Source: Rasiella rasia
GTDB taxonomy: Bacteria; Bacteroidota; Bacteroidia; Flavobacteriales; Flavobacteriaceae
NCBI RefSeq assembly: GCF_011044175.1
Contig: NZ_CP049057.1
Span: 759,501-823,500 of the forward strand
Direction: 5' to 3'
Length of the DNA: 64,000 nt
Within the stretch, counting starts at the first letter, position 1. Each line of letters begins with the position of its first letter. A model generated the notes under the pieces. It saw only the letters and a program-made list of their open reading frames with translations. It had not been told where the DNA came from and searched no databases. Positions 43,291 through 52,259 of this stretch are shown in pieces. A program made the position numbers and the translations under genes.

Positions 43291-45084
43291 ATGGAAGTTG
43301 ATTTAATAATATTTCAAAAGTTAATTGAAATTTCGGTTGAAAAATCGGTGGGATTTCTTGGAAGATTTTTCGTTTCTGAGCCTAAAATAATCGCAAAGGA
43401 TATCAATGAAGGCATATCATTTAACCTATCCAAAGCTATTACCTTTTCAGAAAATCTATCCACTTTTAAACTCCCAGATACCAAAGATCTGCTAGAAAAC
43501 TCCGTGCAACTAGAAATGCATAACCAAAATCGCATTTTTAAAGCTAAAAAAGGAGGTAATACAGTTACAGAGGAACAACTACTTTACGACCCTAGACATA
43601 CTTTAATTTTAGGAGATGTTGGTGCTGGTAAAACAACAACGCTAAAGCGATTGGTGCGAAAAAGTTTTGAAACACTATTTTCTTCGAAAAAAGAAACTTT
43701 TCCGTTTTCATTTTTAGTTGTTATAAAAATAGCTGAGATTAAAAATAGTGAATCATTGATGACTCATCTTTGCAATCAGTTGAGAATTCCTATAGACAAA
43801 GTTGAAATTAAAGACCATAATGATAGAATAACTGGTTTTAAATACCAAATTGGCAACACAACGATAGAAGATGGGTTATCAAGTTATCTTAACGATGTGC
43901 CAACAATAATTTTCTTGGATGGCCTAGATGAAGTAAAATCACAAATTAGAGATAGCTTATTTAATGAAATTAAGAATCTTTCACAGTCTTTACTTAACTC
44001 CAAGATTTTTTTAACATCTAGATACATTCAGGAAATTGGAAGTTTTAAGCAATTTGTCAATTTTGATATATGCTCTCTGGATATTGACCAGAAAAAATCC
44101 ATATGCTCGATTTGGTTAGACAATCCAAAAAAGTTCCTAAAAACTTTAAAAAAACTACCATATTACGATTTATCAGATAGACCACTGTTTTTGACATTTC
44201 TGATTCTCATTTATCAAAACAATAACTATATCTTACCTTCTCGTTCGATTGATATTTATCGACAAATAATTCAATTAGTTCTTAGAGACTGGGATGATGA
44301 CAAAGAAACGAAAATTACAAGGTATTCAAAATACCAGCATTTTGACTTAAATAAAAAAGAAGATTTTCTTTCAGAATTAACCTATGAATTGAGTTACACT
44401 TTCGAAGTAAAAAAGACATTTAACCTTTTTGAATTGGAATCTGCGTATCAAAAAGTTTATTTAAGGTATCCAGAACTTACAAAGAATGATAGTAAAGCCA
44501 TTATAAAGGATTTGGAATCAATTAGTGGACTAATAATTGAACTAAATAACAATAATTTCGAATTTAGTCATTTGTCACTTCAGGAATATCTATGTGCCAA
44601 ATATTTAATTTCTATTCCTTTATCAAGAACTCATTATCATATTTTCAATAAATTTCCTTCATCGGTAGCAGTTGCGAACGTGCTTTCTCCAAGACCGGCA
44701 GAGTGGTTTGCCTTTTTATTCATTAATCAAACTATTGAAACGAAACACATTCACAAATTACAATTAACTCCTGTCTATGAATTCCTAGATCGTTTGCTTA
44801 TCGAGAAGATTCATTTTCCATATGCAAGTAAAGAGCTGGGTGTTGCTTTAATTTATTTGAGATCTGATTTTTTTGATAAAGAAATTCAAAAAAAAATTGA
44901 TAAGATATTTAAATTAAATAATGTTATAAACTCTTTAAATAAAGCTTTACAATATTTCTATGTTGATATCGAAGAAGAATACATTACCTTAAAAAAGAAC
45001 CGTTTACCATTCTATTCAAATCTCAATTTACCTAATCTGGACGGAATGTCTTTTGAATTCAAAGCTAAATATTATTGGAAATAA
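43291..45084 (+). CDS. NACHT-domain NTPase, bNACHT-like defence protein
   Basis: 597 residues. Walker A GDVGAGKTTTLKRL (about 108-121), Walker B TIIFLDGLDEVKSQ (about 205-218), then KIFLTSRY and a helical winged region ending FSHLSLQEYLCAKYL, the typical NACHT core. The N-terminal 95 residues are an unclassified effector-like domain and the C-terminus (about 470-597) lacks clear LRR or TPR repeats. Bacterial NACHT proteins are known anti-phage STAND NTPases. Alone in cassette 43256-45293. Confidence 0.85.
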   Translation: MEVDLIIFQKLIEISVEKSVGFLGRFFVSEPKIIAKDINEGISFNLSKAITFSENLSTFKLPDTKDLLENSVQLEMHNQNRIFKAKKGGNTVTEEQLLYDPRHTLILGDVGAGKTTTLKRLVRKSFETLFSSKKETFPFSFLVVIKIAEIKNSESLMTHLCNQLRIPIDKVEIKDHNDRITGFKYQIGNTTIEDGLSSYLNDVPTIIFLDGLDEVKSQIRDSLFNEIKNLSQSLLNSKIFLTSRYIQEIGSFKQFVNFDICSLDIDQKKSICSIWLDNPKKFLKTLKKLPYYDLSDRPLFLTFLILIYQNNNYILPSRSIDIYRQIIQLVLRDWDDDKETKITRYSKYQHFDLNKKEDFLSELTYELSYTFEVKKTFNLFELESAYQKVYLRYPELTKNDSKAIIKDLESISGLIIELNNNNFEFSHLSLQEYLCAKYLISIPLSRTHYHIFNKFPSSVAVANVLSPRPAEWFAFLFINQTIETKHIHKLQLTPVYEFLDRLLIEKIHFPYASKELGVALIYLRSDFFDKEIQKKIDKIFKLNNVINSLNKALQYFYVDIEEEYITLKKNRLPFYSNLNLPNLDGMSFEFKAKYYWK

Positions 45085-45088
45085 CTAT

Positions 45089-45299
45089 GCCCAACAACGC
45101 ATATAACACAGCGTTCACATTCGGCTTTAATTAAATTTCCTAACTTTATAAAAAATTGATACATCGGATAAAACCGATAGGCGGCGCCACTGCCCTGCCG
45201 ACGCTAAAGCCAGATGCTACGCCACGTTGCTACTCCGCATCTACGCTCTGCCGAATCAGCCGCTCATTACCCGCCGTATCATATGCAAAACCGTTGTAG
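45089..45299 (+). repeat. attC-like site 46, family A
   Basis: 211 bp. R' GCCCAAC (45089-45095) mirrors GTTGGGC at 43255; R'' GTTGTAG (45293-45299). Confidence 0.85.
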
Positions 45300-45318
45300 G
45301 CAATACGAGAGAAACTAA

Positions 45319-45846
45319 ATGAATAAAATTAACTTATCTGAAATTGATAATTGGGAGCAGTTCGAAAATCTCGCTTCAAGATATTTCAATGAGATTATTC
45401 AATTAGAAGAAAATCATCTGACAGAAGTCATTGTCAATAGAACTGGAATTGGACCTGATGGTGGTCGAGACATTTTGTTGACTATGAGAGTTAACGATTC
45501 CATAATGCCATTTGAACGAAAATGGGTAGTTCAATGTAAATTTTACGATAAACTTAAAAAAAGTAATTTAGATAAAATTGACATTCCTACATTATTAGAA
45601 GAATATAGAGCAGATGGTTATTTACTAATTTGCAAAAACTCAGTTACATCAGGAGTTACGAATACATTTGATAATTTAAGTCGGAACTGTAGGTGGAATC
45701 GCAAATATGTTATTTGGAACGGAAGTGATTTTGAAGAAAGGCTTTACAAAACGACTGACCTACACGAACATTTTTTTCCTGAATTTTATGATTATAAGGT
45801 TAAAAGAGCGAAATCTATAGATATAACAAAAATTTTATCGGAATGA
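45319..45846 (+). CDS. Mrr-like restriction endonuclease domain protein
   Basis: 175 residues. FENLASRYFNEI near the start, GPDGGRDILL (about 50-59) and KWVVQCKFY (about 74-82) are the D...QxK catalytic pattern of Mrr-type PD-(D/E)XK nucleases. Only the nuclease domain is present, without the winged-helix DNA reader of Mrr itself, so recognition may come from the TIR partner. It overlaps that gene by 4 bp. Cassette 45294-46515. Confidence 0.78.
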   Translation: MNKINLSEIDNWEQFENLASRYFNEIIQLEENHLTEVIVNRTGIGPDGGRDILLTMRVNDSIMPFERKWVVQCKFYDKLKKSNLDKIDIPTLLEEYRADGYLLICKNSVTSGVTNTFDNLSRNCRWNRKYVIWNGSDFEERLYKTTDLHEHFFPEFYDYKVKRAKSIDITKILSE

Positions 45847-46319
45847 AAAAAACTGCATTTATATCATATTCAATGGACGATAGTCAATTATACGTTCTTT
45901 CTTTGATTTCCGAGTATTTATCAAACAACGGTTACTATGTGGAAAATAGTTATAATAGCTTAAATCAAGGTCAAAATTTTGAATTTGCCGTACGAAATAA
46001 AATAGCTAAAACTGACCTTTTCATTGGAATCGCTTCACATTCAGGTGTTAATTCACAATCAGTTATGAAGGAATGGGAAATCGCACAGATAAATAAAAAA
46101 ACTTCCGTTTTCATAATTGAAGATACTGTTCCAATTAATCCAGCATTTGAACAAGGTAATTTAATAATTAGATTCAATCGACATTTCCCTGAAGAAAGCG
46201 TAAATAACTTGAGAAAGATGATTGAGAAGGAAAAGAAAAATGAAAATAATTCAGCATTGAATTGGGTTGTCGGTGGATTATTGGGTATTGCAATAATTAA
46301 ACTATTGTCTGACGAATAA
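45843..46319 (+). CDS. TIR-domain protein with C-terminal membrane anchor
   Basis: 158 residues. KTAFISYSMDDSQLYVLSLISEYL (about 2-25) and DLFIGIASHSGVNSQSVMKEWEIAQ (about 58-82) fit a TIR fold, with Glu in KEWEIAQ at the place of the catalytic residue of NAD-cleaving TIRs. A C-terminal membrane segment (WVVGGLLGIAIIKLL, about 140-154) would anchor it. TIR proteins act as NADases or signal producers in defence. Pairing with a soluble Mrr-like nuclease is unusual. Confidence 0.75.
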   Translation: MKKTAFISYSMDDSQLYVLSLISEYLSNNGYYVENSYNSLNQGQNFEFAVRNKIAKTDLFIGIASHSGVNSQSVMKEWEIAQINKKTSVFIIEDTVPINPAFEQGNLIIRFNRHFPEESVNNLRKMIEKEKKNENNSALNWVVGGLLGIAIIKLLSDE

Positions 46320-46326
46320 GTACTGC

Positions 46327-46521
46327 CTACAACAACGTATATAGCTCATAGCTAATTAGTTGCTCAAACGAAGTTAAAGCGTATTTGGTAAGCCGCTAAA
46401 TTTTTAAATTTGACGATTTCCAATAAAAAGATAAATAGTAAAATTTAAAAATCTGGCTTGTGCTTAATCCGAAAATAATCGCTAATTTTCACGCTACGAG
46501 CCATATACAAGACCGTTGGCA
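46327..46521 (+). repeat. attC-like site 47, family D
   Basis: 195 bp. R' CTACAAC (46327-46333) mirrors GTTGTAG at 45293; R'' GTTGGCA (46515-46521). Confidence 0.85.
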
Positions 46522-46534
46522 GTAATTAGACAAA

Positions 46535-47956
46535 ATGACGAACAAATATTTAATAGATGAAAATGAAGAAAAATCATTGTTTAATGATGCCTTAATTATT
46601 TTTGACACTTCTTCCCTACTTGATTTCTATTACTATTCAAGTAAAACACAAAATGAAATTTTTGACACTGTTTTTAGAAAAATAGAAAATAGAATGTGGC
46701 TTCCATATCAAGTTTTCTATGAGTTTCAAAAAAATAGAGATAAGGTAATGATGAAGCCTATCGAAACATATCAAAGTTTACTATCAAAAAGTAAAGACAA
46801 TAAGGATAGTGGCCACTTTGACGAAATGCACTCAATCATAAAAAAATTCAAGACTGAACAGATAGCTAATGTTAAAGGACATTTAAAAACACTTGTAGAA
46901 AAAACTCATAAAGATGATAAACATCCATTTTTTGAAGATAAATATTTTGACCATCTAGAAAAAAGGATTAATCTTTTAGACGAATATCTGTCAAAAACAG
47001 ATGAGGAATTCAAAAATTTCAAAAAGCTTCTAGAAAAAGACATAAAAAAGAAAATTAAACAAATTGAAAAAATAAAATCAAGTGATTCAGTTTATCATTC
47101 TTTTAAAGAAAATTTCACAATAGGTGAAGAATGGAATTATGATGAATTATTAGCTATTAGTAAAGAGGGAGAATTTAGGTATAGAAATGAAATCCCACCT
47201 GGTTTCGAAGATTTTGATGAAAAAAGTGGTTTTCAAAAATATGGAGATTTAATCCTCTGGAAACAATTACTAAAATATGCTAATGTAAATGGAAAACCTG
47301 TCATATTTGTTACTAACGATAACAAGAAAGATTGGTGGTATTTTGATGGAAATATTAATACTAAATCGCCTAGACACGAATTAATTTCAGAATTTAGTTC
47401 TAACAATGAACAAAAATTTTGGATGTATAATTCAAATGATTTCCTCTATAAAATTAAAAAAATCCTAGATTTAGAAATAGAGGATTCATCGATAGAAGAA
47501 GTTAAAGAAGTTTATGAATCACATTCAAGTTCAAATAAAGACTCAATCCTCGGCGAATGGTTAGCTAAAAAACATAAGTGGAGGATGTTTATAACATTTG
47601 AAGGTAAAGAAAAAGATAACGGTCTTGATTTTTTAAGCATTAATAATGACGGAGTGAAACAAGGTTTCGAAATGAAAAGAGCGATAACTAGCAATTATGC
47701 ATCAATTTTTGGTAATCTTAAAAAATCTATATTGAGCAAAACAGAAGTAATCTCTAAGAACAGTCTGGATAGATTTACACATATTATAGAAGGAAAAAAC
47801 AAAGCCTCAGCAACTATAATTGCTAGGCATTTAGTTCGAGCGAATCCAAGAAAGGTTTTAAGAGAAAATGAAAATGATTTTAATGTAATTGTCGGATATT
47901 TTGATAAATCAAGAAAGGAATTTATTGCAACTTTTGAAAGTGAGAAACTAAAATAA
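46535..47956 (+). CDS. PIN-like domain protein
   Basis: 473 residues. The N-terminal half fits the PIN_8 group: ALIIFDTSSLLDFYYYSS (first Asp about residue 24), a long charged helical insert, then DLILWKQLL and KPVIFVTNDNKKDWW (further acidic residues). The C-terminal 130 residues form a separate domain (GLDFLSINNDGVKQGFEMKRA). PIN domains cut RNA; large PIN_8 proteins are linked to defence. Mechanism here is inferred. Confidence 0.72.
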   Translation: MTNKYLIDENEEKSLFNDALIIFDTSSLLDFYYYSSKTQNEIFDTVFRKIENRMWLPYQVFYEFQKNRDKVMMKPIETYQSLLSKSKDNKDSGHFDEMHSIIKKFKTEQIANVKGHLKTLVEKTHKDDKHPFFEDKYFDHLEKRINLLDEYLSKTDEEFKNFKKLLEKDIKKKIKQIEKIKSSDSVYHSFKENFTIGEEWNYDELLAISKEGEFRYRNEIPPGFEDFDEKSGFQKYGDLILWKQLLKYANVNGKPVIFVTNDNKKDWWYFDGNINTKSPRHELISEFSSNNEQKFWMYNSNDFLYKIKKILDLEIEDSSIEEVKEVYESHSSSNKDSILGEWLAKKHKWRMFITFEGKEKDNGLDFLSINNDGVKQGFEMKRAITSNYASIFGNLKKSILSKTEVISKNSLDRFTHIIEGKNKASATIIARHLVRANPRKVLRENENDFNVIVGYFDKSRKEFIATFESEKLK

Positions 47957-47960
47957 CTAC

Positions 47961-48092
47961 TGCCAACAATGTGTATAATTCATTGCTAGTTATAGCCTAC
48001 TTACGAAAGTCCTCGCAGACTTTCTATCTGTGATTTATTTGCTAACTTTAGTGCTGAAATTCGCAACGAAATCATACACTAGACCGTTATAC
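47961..48092 (+). repeat. attC-like site 48, family H
   Basis: 132 bp. R' TGCCAAC (47961-47967) mirrors GTTGGCA at 46515; R'' GTTATAC (48086-48092). The centre hairpin has arms AAAGTC/GACTTT instead of those of site 45. Confidence 0.83.
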
Positions 48093-48098
48093 CGCATT

Positions 48099-48596
48099 TT
48101 GGAAAAAATAGCTCAAAACATAAAACTCGGAACAAAAACTTGGATCAGTAAAATAGGATTGATCCTTTTTTTTATTGGATTACTTAGTGTTTTTGGGTTC
48201 TTTATACTTTGGGTTTCCGGAAACAGTTTACCAAGTGAGATGCAGTTTTTATATTACGGCTTCGTAATTGGAGATTCATTACTCTATTCTGGACTAACCG
48301 GATTGATCCTGACTCTTTTGGGCATCAGAATTGCGAATTTTCGAATATATGAAAACGCAAATTTGATTTTTCAGCCTGGAGAGGAAATACAGCTGATTTC
48401 AAAAGCTGAACGGATTGAAATTGAAAAATGGCAAATAGGAAAAATATTCGTTCGCAAAGAATGGTTTTCAAATGATTATAAATTTCGGATTAAAACAACA
48501 ACCAACAAAGAGTATTATTTGAGAGCTGACAAATCTCTGATCGACAAATTTTCAAATAAGTTTGAACACAAAATGAATTTAAGAAACGCGGTATAA
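48099..48596 (+). CDS. membrane protein with two segments
   Basis: 165 residues from a TTG at 48099, 6 bp after R''; no ATG lies between R'' and the conserved-looking start, and upstream codons belong to the site. Two membrane segments (about 20-43 and 52-80) and a soluble C-terminal domain (FQPGEEIQLISKAERIEIEKW...). Its stop TAA is part of R' GTATAAC of site 49. Unrecognised. Confidence 0.6.
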   Translation: MEKIAQNIKLGTKTWISKIGLILFFIGLLSVFGFFILWVSGNSLPSEMQFLYYGFVIGDSLLYSGLTGLILTLLGIRIANFRIYENANLIFQPGEEIQLISKAERIEIEKWQIGKIFVRKEWFSNDYKFRIKTTTNKEYYLRADKSLIDKFSNKFEHKMNLRNAV

Positions 48597-48804
48597 CAAA
48601 GCATATAATACAGCGGTCACATTTGGCTATCATTAAATTCCCTAACTTTATAAAAAATTGGTACAGCGGATAATTACGTAGTGGCGGCGCCACTGCCCAC
48701 GGCTGATTCGCACGCTGACGCTTCCCACTTTCGCTGACGCAAAATGTTGGCACTGCCGAAGCTGCCGCTTAAAACCCGCCGTATCATATGCAAAACCGTT
48801 ATCT
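48591..48804 (+). repeat. attC-like site 49, family A
   Basis: 214 bp. R' GTATAAC (48591-48597) mirrors GTTATAC at 48086; R'' GTTATCT (48798-48804). Type A2 centre. The 128 bp after it are AT-rich and hold only the tail of the minus-strand gene. Confidence 0.84.
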
Positions 48805-48932
48805 ACAATTGCTCGAAATAAACATTAACAGTTTAACTAGTAACTTACAGTAATATCCTTATTAAAAATCGAAGTTTTCAATATTTTTATTAAATACTTT
48901 GTATTTTAGGTAAGCACAGGAAATTATATTCT

Positions 48933-50090
48933 TTATTCTATCTTAGTGTAGATTGGATGTGGAGCATACACAATATCTTCTCTTTCTTCAAGAATAGTTT
49001 CTCCTACTAAATTTCCATTTTCATAAATTACTCTTTTCAACAATTTTCCTTCGATATCAAATTCCTTTGAGACGCCGTCTAAACATCCATCGATATAATT
49101 AGAATCCTGAATAGCCACATCATGAAGTTGAAATGTAAGATATTTATTTTCAAAAGAATGGAAAGGGATTGCACGTTTTATAGGAAAAGGCTTATAGTCT
49201 TCATTACAATTTTCTGGATTTCCGTAAGAAACAATTCTAATTAAATTCTCTCCATCCATTGAATACATCTTCCAAGTACCAATTTTGAATTTGTCTTTAA
49301 TGTAAGATTCGACAATAAGTACTTCATCTCTATACATTTTCCATTCTTCGATTCCATCACGACTTATAGCTTCTAACCTGTATATACTGCCATTAATTGG
49401 ATTTACATTCTGGCTTGTGAATTCAATCAATTGCCCATTACTAAATTTACCAGAATATGTTGCATTAAGGTTTGGATCTGTTCCAAATATTTCACCATCA
49501 ATTATACCATTTTTCAAATAATACCTAGTTGTCAATTCACCATCAGGACTCCAAGCTTGCCATAAGCCATCCTTTAAGCCGTTTTCATCAAACTGTCCAA
49601 TATATTCCTTATTGCCATTTGAAAAATACTGCCTTATTTCACCAGTTTCTAACCCATTTGAAAAGGTTTTAATTGCATATAGTTGTCCATTTTTATGATA
49701 TATTTCATGATCTCCGTAAGGCACATTGTCCTTGTAGAGGAATTTGCCTTTTAACTCTCCTGATTCATAAAAATCTTTAAAGTATCCATTAAGCTGATTT
49801 TTATTATAATTGCTGATAGCTTGAATTGATCCATTCGTATAATAGTACTTAACCTCGCCCTCCCAAAAGTCTTGGGTATTGCTTGAAGAATATCCGTGAG
49901 ATTGAATTTGCCCATTGATATAATAATCTTTGACTTCAAATAATTCGCCTACTTTTTTTACCGGAGGACGGTAGAAAGAAGCATATTCCTTTATTACAAC
50001 TTTCCAATCCTTATCATAAAAAATTGTGTCATTTTGTGAAAAGCAAATACTGAATGAAGTCAAAAAGATGAGTGTGAAAATATTCTTCAT
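48933..50090 (-). CDS. exported YwqK/MORN-repeat protein
   Basis: 385 residues, the only clear gene on the minus strand. Signal peptide MKNIFTLIFLTSFSICFSQ. At least six repeats of about 22 residues follow, such as YYINGQIQSHGY, YYTNGSIQAISNY, YESGELKGKF, YHKNGQLYAIKTF and YFSNGNKEYIGQF, as in the YwqK family (often labelled antitoxin) and MORN-like proteins. Opposite orientation to the array means it must carry its own promoter, probably in 50091-50206, which is AT-rich. Cassette 48799-50413. Confidence 0.78.
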   Translation of the reverse strand: MKNIFTLIFLTSFSICFSQNDTIFYDKDWKVVIKEYASFYRPPVKKVGELFEVKDYYINGQIQSHGYSSSNTQDFWEGEVKYYYTNGSIQAISNYNKNQLNGYFKDFYESGELKGKFLYKDNVPYGDHEIYHKNGQLYAIKTFSNGLETGEIRQYFSNGNKEYIGQFDENGLKDGLWQAWSPDGELTTRYYLKNGIIDGEIFGTDPNLNATYSGKFSNGQLIEFTSQNVNPINGSIYRLEAISRDGIEEWKMYRDEVLIVESYIKDKFKIGTWKMYSMDGENLIRIVSYGNPENCNEDYKPFPIKRAIPFHSFENKYLTFQLHDVAIQDSNYIDGCLDGVSKEFDIEGKLLKRVIYENGNLVGETILEEREDIVYAPHPIYTKIE

Positions 50091-50206
50091 ATTTAAATCT
50101 TTAAAATTTTAAGTTTAAAATAATTATTTACAATTATAAAAATATTCAATAAACTATACATTAAGTAATTGGATATTTAATTAGATAGGGGTAGTCTCGC
50201 AAAAAT

Positions 50207-50419
50207 AGATAACAACGCATATAATACAGCGGTCAGATGGTTAAGTGAATTGTATTTCCTACAATTAATCGTAAATTGGTCCATCGGATAAAACCGATAG
50301 GCGGCGCCACTGCCCTGCCGACGCTAAAGCCAGATGCTACGCCACGTTGCTACTCCGCATCTACGCCCAGCCGAAGCAGCCGCTCATTACCCGCCGTATC
50401 ATATGCAAAACCGTTACCA
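50207..50419 (+). repeat. attC-like site 50, family A
   Basis: 213 bp. R' AGATAAC (50207-50213) mirrors GTTATCT at 48798, which shows that the inverted gene is a normal cassette. R'' GTTACCA (50413-50419). Confidence 0.85.
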
Positions 50420-50774
50420 AACATTGGCACTAACGTTAGTTTAAAGAAACTGTTTTTACATCGGAATTATTTACGCAACTTATCAAACCGAATTCAATAT
50501 CGGATTCATTCACGCTTTCTTGGAATTGTGTTAAACCTGAAAGATGCGTCCACGGCGGACTTAATTGCGCTTGCGGGAAATGTGACAAAAAGATTATCCT
50601 TCTGCTGAAAGATTTAATCGCACTCGCAAAGCTCGGGTCGTGCAACGTTAGGTAACAACGCATAAAGTCCATTGCTTATTTTTAGATACTCGGAATCAAT
50701 TGCCATTCGGGAAATCAGGGAAATTCTATGTAACTTGGTCTGGAAGTTCCGCAACGGAACTTTATGCAAAACCG
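50414..50774 (+). repeat. empty cassette type a, copy 7
   Basis: 361 bp with a few private changes (CTGTTTTTAC, GGAATTGTG). No gene seen. Confidence 0.8.
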
Positions 50775-50780
50775 TTACCA
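50650..50780 (+). repeat. attC-like site 51, family C
   Basis: 131 bp. R' AGGTAAC (50650-50656), R'' GTTACCA (50774-50780). Confidence 0.85.
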
Positions 50781-51222
50781 AACATTGGCACTAACGTTAG
50801 TTTAAACAAACTGTCTTTACATCGGATTTATTTACGCAACAAATCAAACCGAATTCAATATCGGATTCATTCACGCTTTCTTGGAATAGTGTTAAACCTG
50901 AAAGATTCGTCCACGGCGGACTTAATTGCGCTTGCGGGAGATTGTGTATATTAGGCTTGCTTACTATTCAACAAGGCTTAGAACGCCTCTTTTAAGCTCT
51001 GGTCGTACCACGTTAGGTAACAATGCATATAATACAGCGTTCACATTCGGCTACAATTAAATTCCCTAACTTTATAGAAAATTTGGTACAGCGGATAATT
51101 ACGTAGTGGCGGCGCCACTGCCCACGGCTGATTCACACGCTGCGCTTCCCACTTTCGCTGACGCAAAATGTTGGCACTGCCGATCCAGCCGCTCAAGACC
51201 CGCCGTATCATATGCAAAACCG
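50775..51222 (+). repeat. empty cassette type b, copy 2
   Basis: 448 bp. Type b body followed by an A2 site rather than the A1 site of copies 1 and 3, so the body or the site was exchanged. No gene seen. Confidence 0.8.
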
Positions 51223-51228
51223 TTACCA
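51015..51228 (+). repeat. attC-like site 52, family A
   Basis: 214 bp. R' AGGTAAC (51015-51021), followed by AAT rather than AAC; R'' GTTACCA (51222-51228). Type A2 centre. Confidence 0.84.
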
Positions 51229-51583
51229 AACATTGGCACTAACGTTAGTTTAAAGAAACTGTCTTTAGAGCGGAATTATTTACGCAACTTATCAAACCGA
51301 ATTCAATATCGGATTCATTCACGCTTTCTTGGAATAGTATTAAATCTGAAAGATGCGTCCACGGCGGAACTAAATGCGCTCGCGGGAAATGTGACAAAAA
51401 GATTAGTCTTCTGCTGAAAGATTTAATCGCACTCGCAAAGCTCGGGTCGTGCAACGTTAGGAAACAACGCATAAAGTCCATTGCTTATCTTTAGATACTC
51501 GGAATCAATTGCCATTCGGGAAATCAGGGAAATTCTATGTAACTTGGTCTGGAAGTTCCGCAACGGAACTTTATGCAAAACCG
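51223..51583 (+). repeat. empty cassette type a, copy 8
   Basis: 361 bp with an unusual number of changes (TTTAGAGCGG, GGAACTAAATGCGC) and a damaged R' box. No gene seen. Confidence 0.8.
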
Positions 51584-51589
51584 TTAGGC
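51459..51589 (+). repeat. attC-like site 53, family C, mutated R'
   Basis: 131 bp. R' reads AGGAAAC (51459-51465) instead of AGGTAAC, breaking pairing with GTTACCA of its own cassette; R'' GTTAGGC (51583-51589). Confidence 0.82.
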
Positions 51590-51594
51590 ATAAT

Positions 51595-51966
51595 ATGAAA
51601 AAAGCATTTTCAATGCTATTATCACTTCTATTCATTTCTTGTTTGAATACAATTATAAGAGAAAATGGAATTGAGGTTATTATTGTAAATGAAACGGATA
51701 ATACACTAACGAATATTAACTTTCACACATCGGAGAAAATAGCATTAAACCTGTTAAATGATATTAAACCAGGAGATAGTTCACAATCATTTTACATGAT
51801 GAAAGAACATAAAGTGGATGGAAACTATGTTTTAAATTTTTCAAGAAATGACAGTGTTTCTGAAACAATTCCCTGCGGATATTACAGTAATGGATTTTCA
51901 TCTGATCGATGGGTTAAATTTAGAGTAAGGAATGACACAGTATTTACGGAATTCAGTAAATTCTAA
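51595..51966 (+). CDS. putative lipoprotein
   Basis: 123 residues from the ATG at 51595. Lipobox LLFISC with cysteine about residue 16. The mature part of about 105 residues (IEVIIVNETDNTLTNINFHTSEK...) looks like a single beta-sandwich. Unrecognised. Cassette 51584-52244. Confidence 0.62.
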   Translation: MKKAFSMLLSLLFISCLNTIIRENGIEVIIVNETDNTLTNINFHTSEKIALNLLNDIKPGDSSQSFYMMKEHKVDGNYVLNFSRNDSVSETIPCGYYSNGFSSDRWVKFRVRNDTVFTEFSKF

Positions 51967-51980
51967 ATACCCCATACTAA

Positions 51981-52250
51981 GCCTAACAACGTATATAATT
52001 TATGTCTCTGTTGGTTAAGACGATGAAAAGTCGTACAAAAAACTTAAATTAGTCATTCGGATAAAATCGGCGAGGCTTGCCATCCGAAACAGCGCTTTTA
52101 CTCTGGCTAATTTGAAAAATTTGGCTCTGTCAAGCGCTCAACACTCAATTCGCTTTAGAAGACATAGTCTAGGGTGGATTTCGCAAGAAGGGCTCATTAA
52201 GCCGCCCTAGCAAGCAAAGACGCCACAAATCATATACAAGACCGTTAGAG
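51981..52250 (+). repeat. attC-like site 54, family B
   Basis: 270 bp. R' GCCTAAC (51981-51987) mirrors GTTAGGC at 51583; R'' GTTAGAG (52244-52250). Confidence 0.85.
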
Positions 52251-52259
52251 GCAATTTAA

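Noticed and set aside
50276-50608. Plus-strand reading frames across family A sites (reading GGATALPTLKPDA and similar)
   Set aside because: They recur wherever this site type occurs, cross the R'' box, and are only translations of the recombination site joined to the next cassette. The same applies to 28377, 32496, 38258 and 62107 as start points.
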